From: Bacteroidota bacterium
Lineage (GTDB): Bacteria > Bacteroidota > Bacteroidia > Bacteroidales > Dysgonomonadaceae
Assembly: GCA_023418255.1 (NCBI GenBank)
Contig: JAEZZZ010000106.1
Coordinates: 1 to 20,360 of the forward strand
Reading direction: 5' to 3'
Length of the DNA: 20,360 bases
Under the pieces are notes generated by a model. It did no database searches. It was given only the letters and a program-made list of their open reading frames with translations, and was not told the DNA's origin. This document shows positions 1 to 8,314 of the stretch, piece by piece. The stretch's first letter is position 1, and each line of letters starts with the position of its first letter. The position numbers were made by a program, and so were the translations under genes.

Positions 1-535
1 CTTGTATCGTATCATAAAATGCAAGGATTATGAAGTAAAAATACTCAATTTCTTGCAGTTGTGCAAATTTTAAAACAACTAATTTGCTGATTTTTACTAC
101 TTATATATATTATTCAGCAGACCCTAATTAAAAGAAAAAACTCTCCCTTTATACCTATCCCGATATATTGGGAAGGATTTAGGGGTTCACCGTTGCTTCC
201 TTCGCAATCAACAACCCATCGTGAATAGTCATGATTAATAAACGGATCACCATTATTTTCGGGCATCTCCAAAGCATCCCGATATGTTTGGGAGGAGTAT
301 TTTTGTTTCCTTTTGGCTCTTCATTTGGCTTTGAGCGATTCCAAAATATATTCCGGGCAGCTCTGAAGCACACCCATGCCTCACAATCAACTTATTACCA
401 ACAAGTTGAAGACTCGATACGCTCCGAACCACCCTAAACCACGCTCCGCTCAATTAAAAATAGCTCGTAGCGAAACTTTGCTTCGAGCCTAACAAGTTTT
501 TCATAGGTCTATATGATTTTAATGGAAAAATCATG
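1..535. other. Gene-free stretch upstream of coaA
   Basis: No convincing coding sequence is seen. The short open frames here (60-70 codons, both strands) resemble no family and overlap one another. Two imperfect copies of a short palindrome-like motif (CCCGATAT..T.GGGA) lie at 157-177 and 276-296, and a stronger hairpin lies at 463-488. The stretch may be a decayed remnant, but nothing identifies its origin. Confidence 0.6.
463..488. terminator. Hairpin, possible terminator
   Basis: Arms GCTCG-TAGCGAAA and TTTGCTT-CGAGC form about 12 pairs with one T-T mismatch and one G-T pair. Read on the minus strand the hairpin is followed at once by a T-rich run (TATTTTTAATTG); on the plus strand a T run lies about 8 bases further on. 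No gene inside the window obviously uses it, so its role is uncertain. Confidence 0.3.
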
Positions 536-543
536 TACATTTG
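536..543 (+). promoter_or_regulatory. coaA promoter, -7 element TACATTTG
   Basis: TACATTTG matches the Bacteroidetes -7 consensus TAnnTTTG and ends 28 bases before the coaA ATG. A clear TTTG -33 element is not seen; the upstream DNA is T-rich (511-520). Confidence 0.55.
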
Positions 544-571
544 TACTCATCTAAAATAGAATAGCGCAACA

Positions 572-1525
572 ATGAAAAAATCGACCTACGAGGTTACCAA
601 TTCGCCCTTTCGCAGCTTCAACAGGGAGGAATGGAGTCGACTGGAAGAGCATCCACAGTTTCCCATTTCCGACATCGACCTGACAGCACTGAAAGGATTA
701 AATGAACCGTTAACCATTGAAGAACTCAACGACATCTACATCCCGATGATCAGTTTGCTGCAGATCCATTTCACGCACTATCGGAATCTGCACAATGAAC
801 GTGATCAGTTTTTTCAAAAAACGAGTCGCAGAATACCATATATCATAGGCATCGCCGGAAGTGTGGCGGTCGGGAAAAGCACCACCGCCAGAGTGCTGCA
901 AAAATTGTTGTCGATGCTCCCCGAAAGGCCCAAAGTGGAGCTTGTGACTACTGACGGATTTCTTTATTCTAACAAAGAACTACAAGAACGAGGTCTTTTC
1001 GACAAAAAAGGATTCCCCGAAAGCTATGATGCGAAGCGATTGCTGGCATTTCTTGCCGGCGTTAAATCGGGAAGAAAGGTCTTGGAGGCTCCCGTCTATT
1101 CACATCTTTATTATGATGTAATGCCAAACGAAAAAGATATTTTTGAACAACCCGATATTCTGATTGTCGAAGGCATAAACGTATTGCAAGTATCGCCTGC
1201 CAAACGTCCGAAACGTCGTGTTTTCGTGTCTGACTTTTTTGATTTTTCCATCTATGTAGATGCGCCCGAAAAAGAGATACGCCGATGGTATCTGGACCGA
1301 TTTAAAACACTGCAAAAAACAGCTTTCAAAAACCCCAAATCCTATTTCAATCGCTACGTTTCCTATTCGGAAGAGGAGTTAATACGCTTTGCAGAAGAAC
1401 TGTGGGATAAAATCAACAAACCTAATTTGGAGCAAAATATTCTTCCTACGCGTCTTCGCGCCGACTTAATTATCGAAAAAGGAGAATGTCATTTTGTCAG
1501 GGGTGTCCGTATCCGGAAAGTGTGA
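572..1525 (+). CDS. coaA: Pantothenate kinase, type I (CoaA)
   Basis: Phosphorylates pantothenate with ATP, the first and usually controlling step of coenzyme A synthesis, in the cytosol. The 317 residues match the length of E. coli CoaA (316) and align with it end to end. Visible marks are the P-loop GSVAVGKS (96-103), the TTDGF motif with catalytic Asp128, the APVYSHLYYDV segment with His178, the EGINVLQ segment (200-206), Tyr240 and Arg243 in the DAPEKEIRRWYLDRF region, and the C-terminal NILPTR block with Asn282 just before it. The ATG at 572 is supported by the -7 element just upstream and by the homologous N-terminus. It stands alone, converging on the HIT gene. Type I enzymes are unusual in Bacteroidetes, which mostly rely on type III CoaX, so lateral gain is possible (inference). 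Confidence 0.96.
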   Translation: MKKSTYEVTNSPFRSFNREEWSRLEEHPQFPISDIDLTALKGLNEPLTIEELNDIYIPMISLLQIHFTHYRNLHNERDQFFQKTSRRIPYIIGIAGSVAVGKSTTARVLQKLLSMLPERPKVELVTTDGFLYSNKELQERGLFDKKGFPESYDAKRLLAFLAGVKSGRKVLEAPVYSHLYYDVMPNEKDIFEQPDILIVEGINVLQVSPAKRPKRRVFVSDFFDFSIYVDAPEKEIRRWYLDRFKTLQKTAFKNPKSYFNRYVSYSEEELIRFAEELWDKINKPNLEQNILPTRLRADLIIEKGECHFVRGVRIRKV

Positions 1526-1534
1526 AATAAAAAG

Positions 1535-1551
1535 GGCGACATTACGTCGCC
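1535..1551. terminator. Bidirectional hairpin between coaA and the HIT gene
   Basis: GGCGAC-ATTAC-GTCGCC is a perfect 6 bp stem with a 5 base loop. It is flanked by A-rich DNA on the left and TAAATTTTA on the right, so it could serve the convergent coaA and HIT transcripts. It starts 10 bases after the coaA stop. Confidence 0.7.
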
Positions 1552-1590
1552 TAAATTTTAATGTGTATTTGATTTCTCAACTTTTATTAT

Positions 1591-1986
1591 CTATTTCAAA
1601 GCACTGCAAATATTTTCAGCTATTTGCGCCATTTCTTCTGATGAGAGCTTCAATTTAGGTTTTCCCACACTCATGTCGCCCTCTTTTTCGATAGGAATCA
1701 GATGAATGTGCGCATGGGGCACCTCTAAACCAATAACCATCATTCCAACACGCGTACACTTTATTGCGGTTTGCATGCCACGCGCCACCTTTTTTGCAAA
1801 AACAATCATTCGTTGCAAAAGCTCATCATTCATATCAAAAATATAATCAATTTCCTGTTTTGGCACGATCAGTGTGTGTCCTTTAACCATGGGATTGACA
1901 TCCAAAAAAGCGTAAAACTCATGGTTTTCCGCTATTTTATATGATGGAATTTCACCGGCAATTATTTTGGTAAATATAGAAGCCAT
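1591..1986 (-). CDS. HIT family nucleotide-binding hydrolase
   Basis: A 131-residue histidine triad protein, the usual length for the HINT/Fhit-like branch. The family hydrolyses nucleoside phosphoramidates or dinucleoside polyphosphates through the middle His of the triad. The motif HAHIHLIP gives His91, His93 and His95, preceded by Pro90. The N-terminal half has the typical ASIFTKIIAGEIP and FLDVNP-KGHTLIVPK segments (2-14, 28-43). The conserved substrate-loop Asn, often found in the NxG..AGQ segment before the triad, is not obvious: this stretch reads VGMMVIGLEVPH. It lies 14 bases after greA on the same strand, so it is probably co-transcribed. The physiological substrate is unknown. Confidence 0.93.
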   Translation of the reverse strand: MASIFTKIIAGEIPSYKIAENHEFYAFLDVNPMVKGHTLIVPKQEIDYIFDMNDELLQRMIVFAKKVARGMQTAIKCTRVGMMVIGLEVPHAHIHLIPIEKEGDMSVGKPKLKLSSEEMAQIAENICSALK

Positions 1987-2000
1987 TTGTCTCTGTTTTA

Positions 2001-2471
2001 TTAAATAGAAATTTCTAAAATTTTAAATTGAAGCACACCGGAAGGAACTTTTATTTCTGCCATGTCACCCACCTTTTTTCCTAACAGGCCTTGTGCAATA
2101 GGCGTATTGACAGCTATCTTTCCTTGTGTCAGATCAGCTTCACTTTCTGAAACTAAGGTGTAAGTCATGACCTTATCGTTTTTCAAGTTTTGAATCGTCA
2201 CCTTGTTCATAATCTTCACAGAATCTGTTCCAATTGTACTCTCGTCAATAATACGCGCCGACGCGATTAGACTTTTTAGCTGTGAAATTTTTGTTTCAAG
2301 CATGCCTTGTGCTTCTTTGGCGGCATCATATTCCGCATTTTCCGACAGGTCTCCCTTGTCTCTTGCTTCAGCAATCTGTCGAGATATTTCGGGACGTTCA
2401 ACCGATTCCAGTTGAACAAGCTCTTCTTTCAATTTACGAAGGCCTTCCGCGGACATATAAGTTATATCCAT
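2001..2471 (-). CDS. greA: Transcription elongation factor GreA
   Basis: Rescues backtracked RNA polymerase by stimulating cleavage of the extruded RNA 3' end, acting through the secondary channel. The 156 residues match the family length (about 158). The N-terminal coiled coil spans about residues 8-75 and carries the tip motif ARDKGDLSENAEYDAAKEAQ with the Mg-coordinating Asp41 and Glu44. The C-terminal FKBP-like domain follows (about 80-155), with a YTLVSESEAD segment and the closing GLLGKKVGD..E.KVPSG block. The start at 2471 (MDITYMSAEG) fits the family N-terminus. It is the first gene of a greA-HIT pair and has its own -7 element about 120 bases upstream. Confidence 0.97.
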   Translation of the reverse strand: MDITYMSAEGLRKLKEELVQLESVERPEISRQIAEARDKGDLSENAEYDAAKEAQGMLETKISQLKSLIASARIIDESTIGTDSVKIMNKVTIQNLKNDKVMTYTLVSESEADLTQGKIAVNTPIAQGLLGKKVGDMAEIKVPSGVLQFKILEISI

Positions 2472-2592
2472 AATTATTATTTTTAGTGTTAGTTTTCATT
2501 ACAATACATAACAAAAAGAGAGAAAAAGAACCCCGCCCCCATGAATGAGAATATCGGAATTCCTTTCCTAACAATCTTAATGTTTAATATTG

Positions 2593-2600
2593 CAAAGATA
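2593..2600 (-). promoter_or_regulatory. greA operon promoter, -7 element TATCTTTG
   Basis: On the minus strand the bases read TATCTTTG, an exact TAnnTTTG. The implied leader to the greA ATG is about 115-120 bases. The -33 element is not clear. Confidence 0.5.
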
Positions 2601-2686
2601 GCTCTTTTTTTGATTAAAAAAAGCATATTCCTTCTTTTTTATCAAATTATCGATTCAGAGCCCAAATTTTATTCCTCTCCTTGACC

Positions 2687-2706
2687 TCATTAGTCTCCAC
2701 TAATGA
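2687..2706. repeat. Perfect inverted repeat, possible operator
   Basis: TCATTAGT-CTCC-ACTAATGA forms an 8 bp stem with a 4 base loop. It ends 37 bases upstream of the -33 element of the KamA-like promoter. There is no good T tract on either side, so a protein-binding site is as likely as a terminator. Confidence 0.4.
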
Positions 2707-2743
2707 TTCATTTCGATTAATTAACATAAGAAAACGTGATTTT

Positions 2744-2776
2744 TTTGCATATATTCCCGAAAAATAATATATTTGT
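2744..2776 (+). promoter_or_regulatory. Promoter of the KamA-like gene
   Basis: TTTG at 2744-2747 and TATATTTG at 2769-2776 are separated by 21 bases, a good match to the Bacteroidetes sigma-ABfr consensus. The leader to the ATG at 2882 is about 100 bases. Confidence 0.6.
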
Positions 2777-2881
2777 TTCGCTTGAAGACAAAAAAAATGT
2801 GTCAATATGATATTTTTTTTCTTACAAGCTCTCTTTTAAAAACACCTTTTAATTACCCTTCACTCAAAAAAAACAAACTTA

Positions 2882-4213
2882 ATGCTAACAAAGAAATACA
2901 AGACATACACACTTCATAATTATAAAAAACTACCCTATCTGTCGCATCTTACCAACGAAGATATTGATGCAATCCGGGTGGTTGGAAATGTATTGCCTTT
3001 TAAAACCAATAATTATGTTATTGATGAATTGATTGATTGGAACAATATTCCTGACGATCCCATTTTCACGCTTACATTCCCGCGACGTGAAATGCTGTCT
3101 AAACCCAATTACAACAAAGTGGCTCAATGCTTGAACGACAAAGTTGATATAAAAACCTTGAAAACACAGGTAAACAAAATTCGAATGAAACTCAATCCAA
3201 ATCCTGCCGGACAACAACACAATGTGCCAACCATGAACGATGTAGAACTACATGGCATGCAACACAAATACCGCGAAACCGTGCTTTTCTTTCCCAGTCA
3301 AGGACAAACGTGCCATGCATACTGTTCGTTCTGTTTTCGATGGCCACAGTTTTCGGGAATCAATGAACTAAAATTTGCCATGAAAGAGGCAAGACTACTT
3401 CATAAGTATCTTTCACGACATAAAAAAGTGAGCGATGTGCTTTTTACCGGAGGAGATCCACTCACGGCTAGTTCTAAAATCATTTCCACTTATATTGAAC
3501 CGCTTTTAAATGATAAAGAACTGGCGCACATTCAAAACATTCGCATTGGATCTAAAACGTTGGCATATTGGCCCTATCGATTTTTAAGCGACAAGGATTC
3601 AGATGACATACTGCGTCTGTTTGAAAAGGTAGTTCAAGCCGGAAAACATATTGCTTTTCAAGCACATTTCAACCACCCCGTAGAACTATCTACCCCTGCC
3701 GTGCAAGAGGCGATACGCCGTGTTCGTAATACCGGTGCTCAAATAAGGACACAATCACCACTGCTTAAACACATTAACGACGATGCAAGGACATGGGCAA
3801 CAATGTGGAAAGAACAAGTTCGCTTGGGGTTGATTCCCTACTATATGTTTGTGGCACGTGACACCGGCTCAAAAGTATTTTTTGAACTTCCGCTGGAGCG
3901 CACGTGGAAGATTTTTCGAAAAGCATATTCGCAAGTTAGCGGTGTGTGTCGGACAGTCAGAGGACCTAGTATGAGTGCCTATGCCGGAAAGATTCATATT
4001 GTGGGTGTAACAGAAATTCATGGCGAAAAAGTTTTTGTGTTACGCTTTTTACAATGTCGCAATCCTAATCTCGTTGATATTCCTTTCTTTGCACAATTTG
4101 ACCCTAAGGCCACTTGGTTTAATCAACTAAAACCGGCTTTTGGAGAGGACCAATTCTTCTTTGAAAAAGACAATCTTTTGGATGTAAGTAACCATAATAT
4201 TGACTATTTGTGA
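2882..4213 (+). CDS. KamA family radical SAM / PLP aminomutase-like protein
   Basis: The family uses a [4Fe-4S] cluster, S-adenosylmethionine and pyridoxal phosphate to migrate amino groups between carbons 2 and 3 of amino acids. In this 443-residue protein the cluster motif is CHAYCSFCF (Cys144, Cys148, Cys151). FTGGDPLT (188-195), RIGSKT (221-226) and AHFNHPVE (261-268) match lysine 2,3-aminomutase blocks. The candidate PLP lysine is Lys370 in SAYAGKIHI, replacing the PGGGGK motif. By my alignment the two aspartates that hold the lysine substrate's side-chain amine in clostridial KamA (Asp293, Asp330) correspond to Arg326 (in VARDTGS) and Arg360 (in TVRGPS). Lysine is therefore an unlikely substrate, and an acidic amino acid is possible (inference). 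It is monocistronic, with its own consensus promoter. Family is secure; reaction is not. Confidence 0.88.
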   Translation: MLTKKYKTYTLHNYKKLPYLSHLTNEDIDAIRVVGNVLPFKTNNYVIDELIDWNNIPDDPIFTLTFPRREMLSKPNYNKVAQCLNDKVDIKTLKTQVNKIRMKLNPNPAGQQHNVPTMNDVELHGMQHKYRETVLFFPSQGQTCHAYCSFCFRWPQFSGINELKFAMKEARLLHKYLSRHKKVSDVLFTGGDPLTASSKIISTYIEPLLNDKELAHIQNIRIGSKTLAYWPYRFLSDKDSDDILRLFEKVVQAGKHIAFQAHFNHPVELSTPAVQEAIRRVRNTGAQIRTQSPLLKHINDDARTWATMWKEQVRLGLIPYYMFVARDTGSKVFFELPLERTWKIFRKAYSQVSGVCRTVRGPSMSAYAGKIHIVGVTEIHGEKVFVLRFLQCRNPNLVDIPFFAQFDPKATWFNQLKPAFGEDQFFFEKDNLLDVSNHNIDYL

Positions 4214-4344
4214 TAGACCAATCGTATGGACTCTTTCATAAAAATCAAACAAGTTTTCAACAAAAAAGAGAATGTTTCAAATAATTAACATGAAATTAGC
4301 TGATTTATTGTTTATTTTGTTGTCTAAATAGTTTTAGAAGAATT

Positions 4345-5109
4345 ATGAGCAAAATCATTGCATTAGCAAACCAAAAAGGTGGTGTAGGAAAAACCACGAC
4401 AACCATAAATTTAGCAGCTTCGCTTGCCGCGTTGGAGAAAAAAGTATTGGTCATTGACGCCGATCCACAGGCAAACGCTTCTTCCGGACTGGGTATTGAT
4501 ATACAACGTACCGAAAAGACAATTTATGAAGGATTAATCGGAAAAGCGAACCCAACAGAAATTGTCCGCCCCACCCCATTTGAGAATATTGATATTATTT
4601 CTTCCCATATCAACTTGGTTGGCGCAGAGTTGGAGATGGTGCATATGGAGAACAGAGAAAAACGATTGCGCGAAACGTGTCAACCGTTAAAAGAGAAGTA
4701 CGATTTTATCCTCATAGATTGTTCACCCTCGTTAGGGATTATTACAGTTAACGCATTAACTGCTGCTGACTCAGTGATTATTCCTGTTCAGTGCGAATAC
4801 TTTGCATTGGAGGGATTGAGCAAACTACTTAATACAATTAAAATTATCAAATCAAAACTGAATCCAAAGTTGGAAATTGAAGGTTTTCTGCTTACAATGT
4901 ACGACTCACGGCTGAGACTGCACAACCAAGTGTACGAAGAAGTAAAGCATCACTTCAAAGAACTAGTCTTTGGAACTGTTATTCACAGAAACATTACGTT
5001 AAGCGAATCACAAAGCCACGCCAAACCCGCACTTATGTACGATGCAGGATCACGTGGAGCTATTAATCATATGCAATTGGCACAAGAGCTAATCGACAAA
5101 AACAGTTGA
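4345..5109 (+). CDS. parA: Chromosome partitioning ATPase ParA (Soj)
   Basis: The DNA-binding Walker ATPase that, with ParB, moves and separates chromosome origins. In the 254 residues the deviant Walker A motif QKGGVGKTTT starts at residue 10, with the signature Lys11 and the P-loop Lys16. The Walker A' segment VLVIDADPQANAS (35-47) and the Walker B segment DFILIDCSPSLG (about 120-131) follow. No N-terminal HTH is present, as in chromosomal rather than plasmid ParA. It opens a run parA-parB-DUF5683-mltD with gaps of 33, 6 and 34 bases. The 131 bases upstream hold no exact TAnnTTTG; a near match (TATTTTG, 4313-4319) ends 25 bases before the ATG. Confidence 0.97.
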   Translation: MSKIIALANQKGGVGKTTTTINLAASLAALEKKVLVIDADPQANASSGLGIDIQRTEKTIYEGLIGKANPTEIVRPTPFENIDIISSHINLVGAELEMVHMENREKRLRETCQPLKEKYDFILIDCSPSLGIITVNALTAADSVIIPVQCEYFALEGLSKLLNTIKIIKSKLNPKLEIEGFLLTMYDSRLRLHNQVYEEVKHHFKELVFGTVIHRNITLSESQSHAKPALMYDAGSRGAINHMQLAQELIDKNS

Positions 5110-5142
5110 TATACAAAACAAATTAGATCTTAAAATACGATT

Positions 5143-6042
5143 ATGAGCAAGAAAAAAGTATTGGGACGCGGCCTGGACGCATTGATAACTTTTGACGATG
5201 CCGACACGCAAGGCTCATCATCCATCAATGAAGTACCCTTATCACAAATCATCCCAAATCCGGATCAACCTCGCCAAGAGTTTTCACAGGAAGCGCTAGA
5301 GGAGTTGTCAGACTCAATAAAAAAAATTGGAGTAATTCAACCTGTAACGCTAAGAAAAATTGAAGACAACAAATACCAAATTATCGCCGGAGAACGTCGT
5401 TACAGGGCGTCACTCATGGCAGGACTTGAATCGATTCCCGCATATATTAAAACGGCAGATGATGATGAAATCATGGAGATGGCACTTATCGAAAACATTC
5501 AACGTGAAGACCTAAACTCAATAGAAATTGCACTTGCCTATCAAAAGCTGATCAACACACTATCACTGACACAAGAACAACTAAGCCAACGTGTAGGAAA
5601 AAAACGCGCAACAATCACCAATTATTTGAGGCTATTGAAGTTGCCGGCAGAAGTACAAATGGGAGTTAAGGATAAAAAAGTGGATATGGGGCATGCACGT
5701 GCGCTAATAACCATGAACGATCCCGTAGCACAACTATCTCTTTACAACATGATACTAAAAGAAGGATTATCAGTGCGAAAAGTCGAAAGCATGGCCAAAG
5801 AGCATAGCCAAACGAAAAAAGGCCAAAGCAGCGTGATTGATAAGGAGACCGCCAAAAGCAAAACACAACAATCCATCGCGGATGACTTCGACCTCCTTAA
5901 ACGACACCTAACGGACTATTTTAAAACCGATGTAAAGTTTAGCTATAATAAAAATGGGAAAGGAAAAATAACCATCCCGTTTGATTCTGCCGAAGACCTT
6001 GAACGCATTATGGTGATGTTTGATAAAATTAAAAAAGGATAA
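5143..6042 (+). CDS. parB: Chromosome partitioning protein ParB (Spo0J), CTPase and parS-binding
   Basis: Binds parS sites, spreads as a CTP-dependent DNA clamp and stimulates ParA. In 299 residues the N-terminus has the typical KKKVLGRGLDALI (3-15). The CTPase domain carries GERRYRA (83-89) and the ENIQREDLNSIE block (117-128). A helix-turn-helix lies near 143-163 (LTQEQLSQRVGKKRATITNY), and a C-terminal dimerisation domain spans about 247-299. It lies 33 bases after parA and 6 before the DUF5683 gene. No convincing consensus parS site was found in the window; the closest is a weak match in the 3' end of parA (5046-5061). Confidence 0.97.
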   Translation: MSKKKVLGRGLDALITFDDADTQGSSSINEVPLSQIIPNPDQPRQEFSQEALEELSDSIKKIGVIQPVTLRKIEDNKYQIIAGERRYRASLMAGLESIPAYIKTADDDEIMEMALIENIQREDLNSIEIALAYQKLINTLSLTQEQLSQRVGKKRATITNYLRLLKLPAEVQMGVKDKKVDMGHARALITMNDPVAQLSLYNMILKEGLSVRKVESMAKEHSQTKKGQSSVIDKETAKSKTQQSIADDFDLLKRHLTDYFKTDVKFSYNKNGKGKITIPFDSAEDLERIMVMFDKIKKG

Positions 6043-6048
6043 CCTCAC

Positions 6049-6813
6049 ATGACGAAAAAAGGAGTAAGCATAGGAATATTTCTGATACTTGCACTTACGG
6101 TAAGTGCACAGCACAAAACTCAGCGACCTGACAGCCTAACAGTAACGCGCAATGCGCCGGAAGCAATTCTTTTAGACTCAATTCACCCACCGAAAAAAAA
6201 TGACTTCAGCCCTTACACTTCTGTATCCGACAAAAAAAAGAAAGATACCCAACGGGCAGGTGACAGCCTGATGTTAGGAAACACATCAAGTGCTTTTTAT
6301 GCCGATGCCAATCATTTCAAGCCAAGCCCCAAGAAGGCGGTCATCTATTCAGCCATTTTTCCCGGCTTGGGACAAGTTTATAATCGTAAATACTGGAAAC
6401 TGCCCATACTATATGGTGGTTTTATCGGATTTACATATGCTATCACTTGGAACAACAGATATTACAAAGATTACTATGGTGCATACTTCGATATTATGGA
6501 CAAAGACGACACAACAAACAGATGGCATAACTTTGTTCCCTACGGGAGAGATCCCAACAATATTGACAAAAACTGGCTGTCAGGACGACTAAAAGATAAA
6601 AAAGATTTCTATCGCTATTACCGCGACTTAAGTATTATTCTCACAGTAATGTGGTATGGACTTGGTATAGTAGATGCCTATGTGGACGCTCAACTATTCG
6701 ACTTCGATATCAGTCGTGATCTATCGATGCAGGTCAAACCTGTCATGATTGAAACGAACTCAAATAACTATTTCGCACAATCTTTCGGGCTACAGTGCAG
6801 CATCAAATTTTAA
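6049..6813 (+). CDS. DUF5683 family exported membrane-associated protein
   Basis: A 254-residue protein of the DUF5683 family, which in Bacteroidetes commonly lies between parB and mltD; its function is unknown. A signal peptide is visible (MTKKGVSIGIFLILALTVSA, then QHKT). A polar low-complexity stretch (about 25-90) follows. The family core is PKKAVIYSAIFPGLGQVYNRKYWKLPILYGG (94-124), with one or two hydrophobic segments around 97-132 and a second near 194-212. The C-terminus (about 213-254) looks like an outer strand region. The start lies 6 bases after parB, implying translational coupling. Position suggests an envelope role tied to growth or division, but this is inference from neighbours. 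Confidence 0.85.
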   Translation: MTKKGVSIGIFLILALTVSAQHKTQRPDSLTVTRNAPEAILLDSIHPPKKNDFSPYTSVSDKKKKDTQRAGDSLMLGNTSSAFYADANHFKPSPKKAVIYSAIFPGLGQVYNRKYWKLPILYGGFIGFTYAITWNNRYYKDYYGAYFDIMDKDDTTNRWHNFVPYGRDPNNIDKNWLSGRLKDKKDFYRYYRDLSIILTVMWYGLGIVDAYVDAQLFDFDISRDLSMQVKPVMIETNSNNYFAQSFGLQCSIKF

Positions 6814-6847
6814 ACATTTATTGAATAACGATTCACACAAGGACATA

Positions 6848-8314
6848 ATGAAAAAAAAACTTTATCTCTTATTTGCAATTTCAACAATACTCACATGTTA
6901 TCTTTCTGCTCAAACAACTGTTCGTAACGACACCATTGACGACACATCAATCGTGACTCCGGAGAGCATGAATGAGAATCTGAGTAAACTCCTATATGAC
7001 TGGCAATTGGACTTTACAAAATCGAACTCTAAATGTGTGGAAGGCAACAATGTAGTGTACCACGACACAGTGTATGCCAACCGATTGCACGCATTACCAA
7101 CAGTGATGGAGCTATCGTACAACAAAGTTGTTCAAAAATACATCGACTTATATGCCAACCGACGTCGCCATATGGTAAGCTATATGCTAGCCATTGGACA
7201 ATATTACTTCCCGATGTTTGAAGAGATGCTTTATAAACATGGTTTGCCGCTCGAGCTAAAATATCTGCCCGTCATTGAGTCAGCGCTCAATCCTGTCGCC
7301 GTATCTCGTGCGGGAGCAACCGGGCTATGGCAATTCATGCTTAAAACCGGGCGACAATATGGCATGGAGATAAACAGCTTGGTTGATGAACGTCGTGATC
7401 CCTATAAATCCACAGAAGCAGCCGTTCTCTACCTGAAAGACCTATATGCCATTTATCAGGATTGGAACTTAGCAATTGCAGCTTACAACTGTGGCCCGGG
7501 TAATGTCAATAAAGCTATTGCACGAAGTGGTGGACACAGAGATTATTGGCAAATCTATTTTCGTTTGCCACGCGAAACAAGAGGCTATGTGCCCGCTTTC
7601 ATTGCGGCGAATTATATCATGAACTATTACGACAGCCACAACATATGTCCTGTGGAGTCTTATAATGATATGTCGGCTGTGGACACAATACATGTCAACA
7701 ATTACATTCATATGAGCCAAATTTCGGATGTGCTTAACATTCCATTACAAGACTTGCGGCGGTTGAATCCTCAGTACAAAAAAGACATTATACCCGGTAA
7801 CTACCGCGGAGGATGTTCTGTGGTATTGCCGACAAACAAAATAGCACACTTTATCGAAAAGAAAAAAGAGATTTCCGAATACAAAAAAAACCGCTACAAC
7901 ACACATCGTCTCAACACAGACCAATATGTGGGCAACAGCCCGTCAAGCAACTCCAAATCCTACGATGTAAAAAACACATACTATGTTGTCAAACGAGGCG
8001 ATAACTTGTCCGCTATCGCCCGTAGGCATGGCACATCGGTAGATCGAATAAAATCGTGGAATAATCTAAACTCCAATAGGATACATGTGGGGAAACGATT
8101 AATTGTTAAGCAAACAAGAACGCCAAGATACGTGTACACGACAGCAACAAACGAATCTCAGCGTAACAATCAAACACGAAGAGACACGCGTTCGAGCACG
8201 CAAGGAGAAGGCTCGGATATCATTTCAAACTATTTGAAGAGACAGTCCAAAAAGGTCGAAAGCCAAGATGAAAAAATAAACAATGGCGATACCCAATCAC
8301 ATGAAACACATTAG
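6848..8314 (+). CDS. mltD: Membrane-bound lytic murein transglycosylase D-like, with LysM
   Basis: Cleaves the MurNAc-GlcNAc bond of peptidoglycan with formation of a 1,6-anhydro product, in the periplasm. I take the ATG at 6848 (488 residues), since it gives the signal peptide MKKKLYLLFAISTILTCYLSAQ; an in-frame ATG at 6749 lies inside the DUF5683 gene and would bury the signal. The SLT domain spans about 120-260. The catalytic Glu144 lies in KYLPVIESALNP, followed by SRAGATGLWQFM (153-164) and AYNCGPGNVNKAI (212-224). One LysM repeat (about 377-421, YYVVKRGDNLSAIARRHGTS) binds peptidoglycan. The tail is polar and unstructured. It follows DUF5683 by 34 bases. The stop codon sits inside a hairpin shared with the convergent protease gene. 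Confidence 0.94.
   Translation: MKKKLYLLFAISTILTCYLSAQTTVRNDTIDDTSIVTPESMNENLSKLLYDWQLDFTKSNSKCVEGNNVVYHDTVYANRLHALPTVMELSYNKVVQKYIDLYANRRRHMVSYMLAIGQYYFPMFEEMLYKHGLPLELKYLPVIESALNPVAVSRAGATGLWQFMLKTGRQYGMEINSLVDERRDPYKSTEAAVLYLKDLYAIYQDWNLAIAAYNCGPGNVNKAIARSGGHRDYWQIYFRLPRETRGYVPAFIAANYIMNYYDSHNICPVESYNDMSAVDTIHVNNYIHMSQISDVLNIPLQDLRRLNPQYKKDIIPGNYRGGCSVVLPTNKIAHFIEKKKEISEYKKNRYNTHRLNTDQYVGNSPSSNSKSYDVKNTYYVVKRGDNLSAIARRHGTSVDRIKSWNNLNSNRIHVGKRLIVKQTRTPRYVYTTATNESQRNNQTRRDTRSSTQGEGSDIISNYLKRQSKKVESQDEKINNGDTQSHETH

Larger units (their letters stand above)
2472..2881. other. Divergent intergenic region greA / KamA-like gene
   Basis: This 410 base region carries the leftward greA promoter (2593-2600), a perfect inverted repeat (2687-2706) and the rightward KamA-like promoter (2744-2776). 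No small gene is evident. The KamA-like leader is about 100 bases and very A/T-rich. Confidence 0.6.

Noticed and set aside
231..453. Short open frames on both strands in the first 500 bases
   Set aside because: They overlap one another, lack family resemblance and have no promoter or start context.
4273..4294. TTTCA and TGAAA half sites upstream of parA
   Set aside because: The halves are separated by about 11 bases in A/T-rich DNA and do not form a parS palindrome.
5046..5061. A parS-like palindrome core (CACGTG) in the 3' end of parA
   Set aside because: Only about 10 of 16 positions match the classical parS consensus, with the outer bases wrong. ParB sites are usually close matches. A binding test or a genome-wide site count would decide.
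6749..6847. A longer N-terminus for the MltD-like protein from the ATG at 6749
   Set aside because: It would overlap the DUF5683 gene and place 33 polar residues ahead of a clear signal peptide; the ATG at 6848 is better.
7469..7720. Open frames antisense to mltD, and similar shadows over coaA, pyrC and the protease gene
   Set aside because: All lie inside well supported genes and have no recognisable content.
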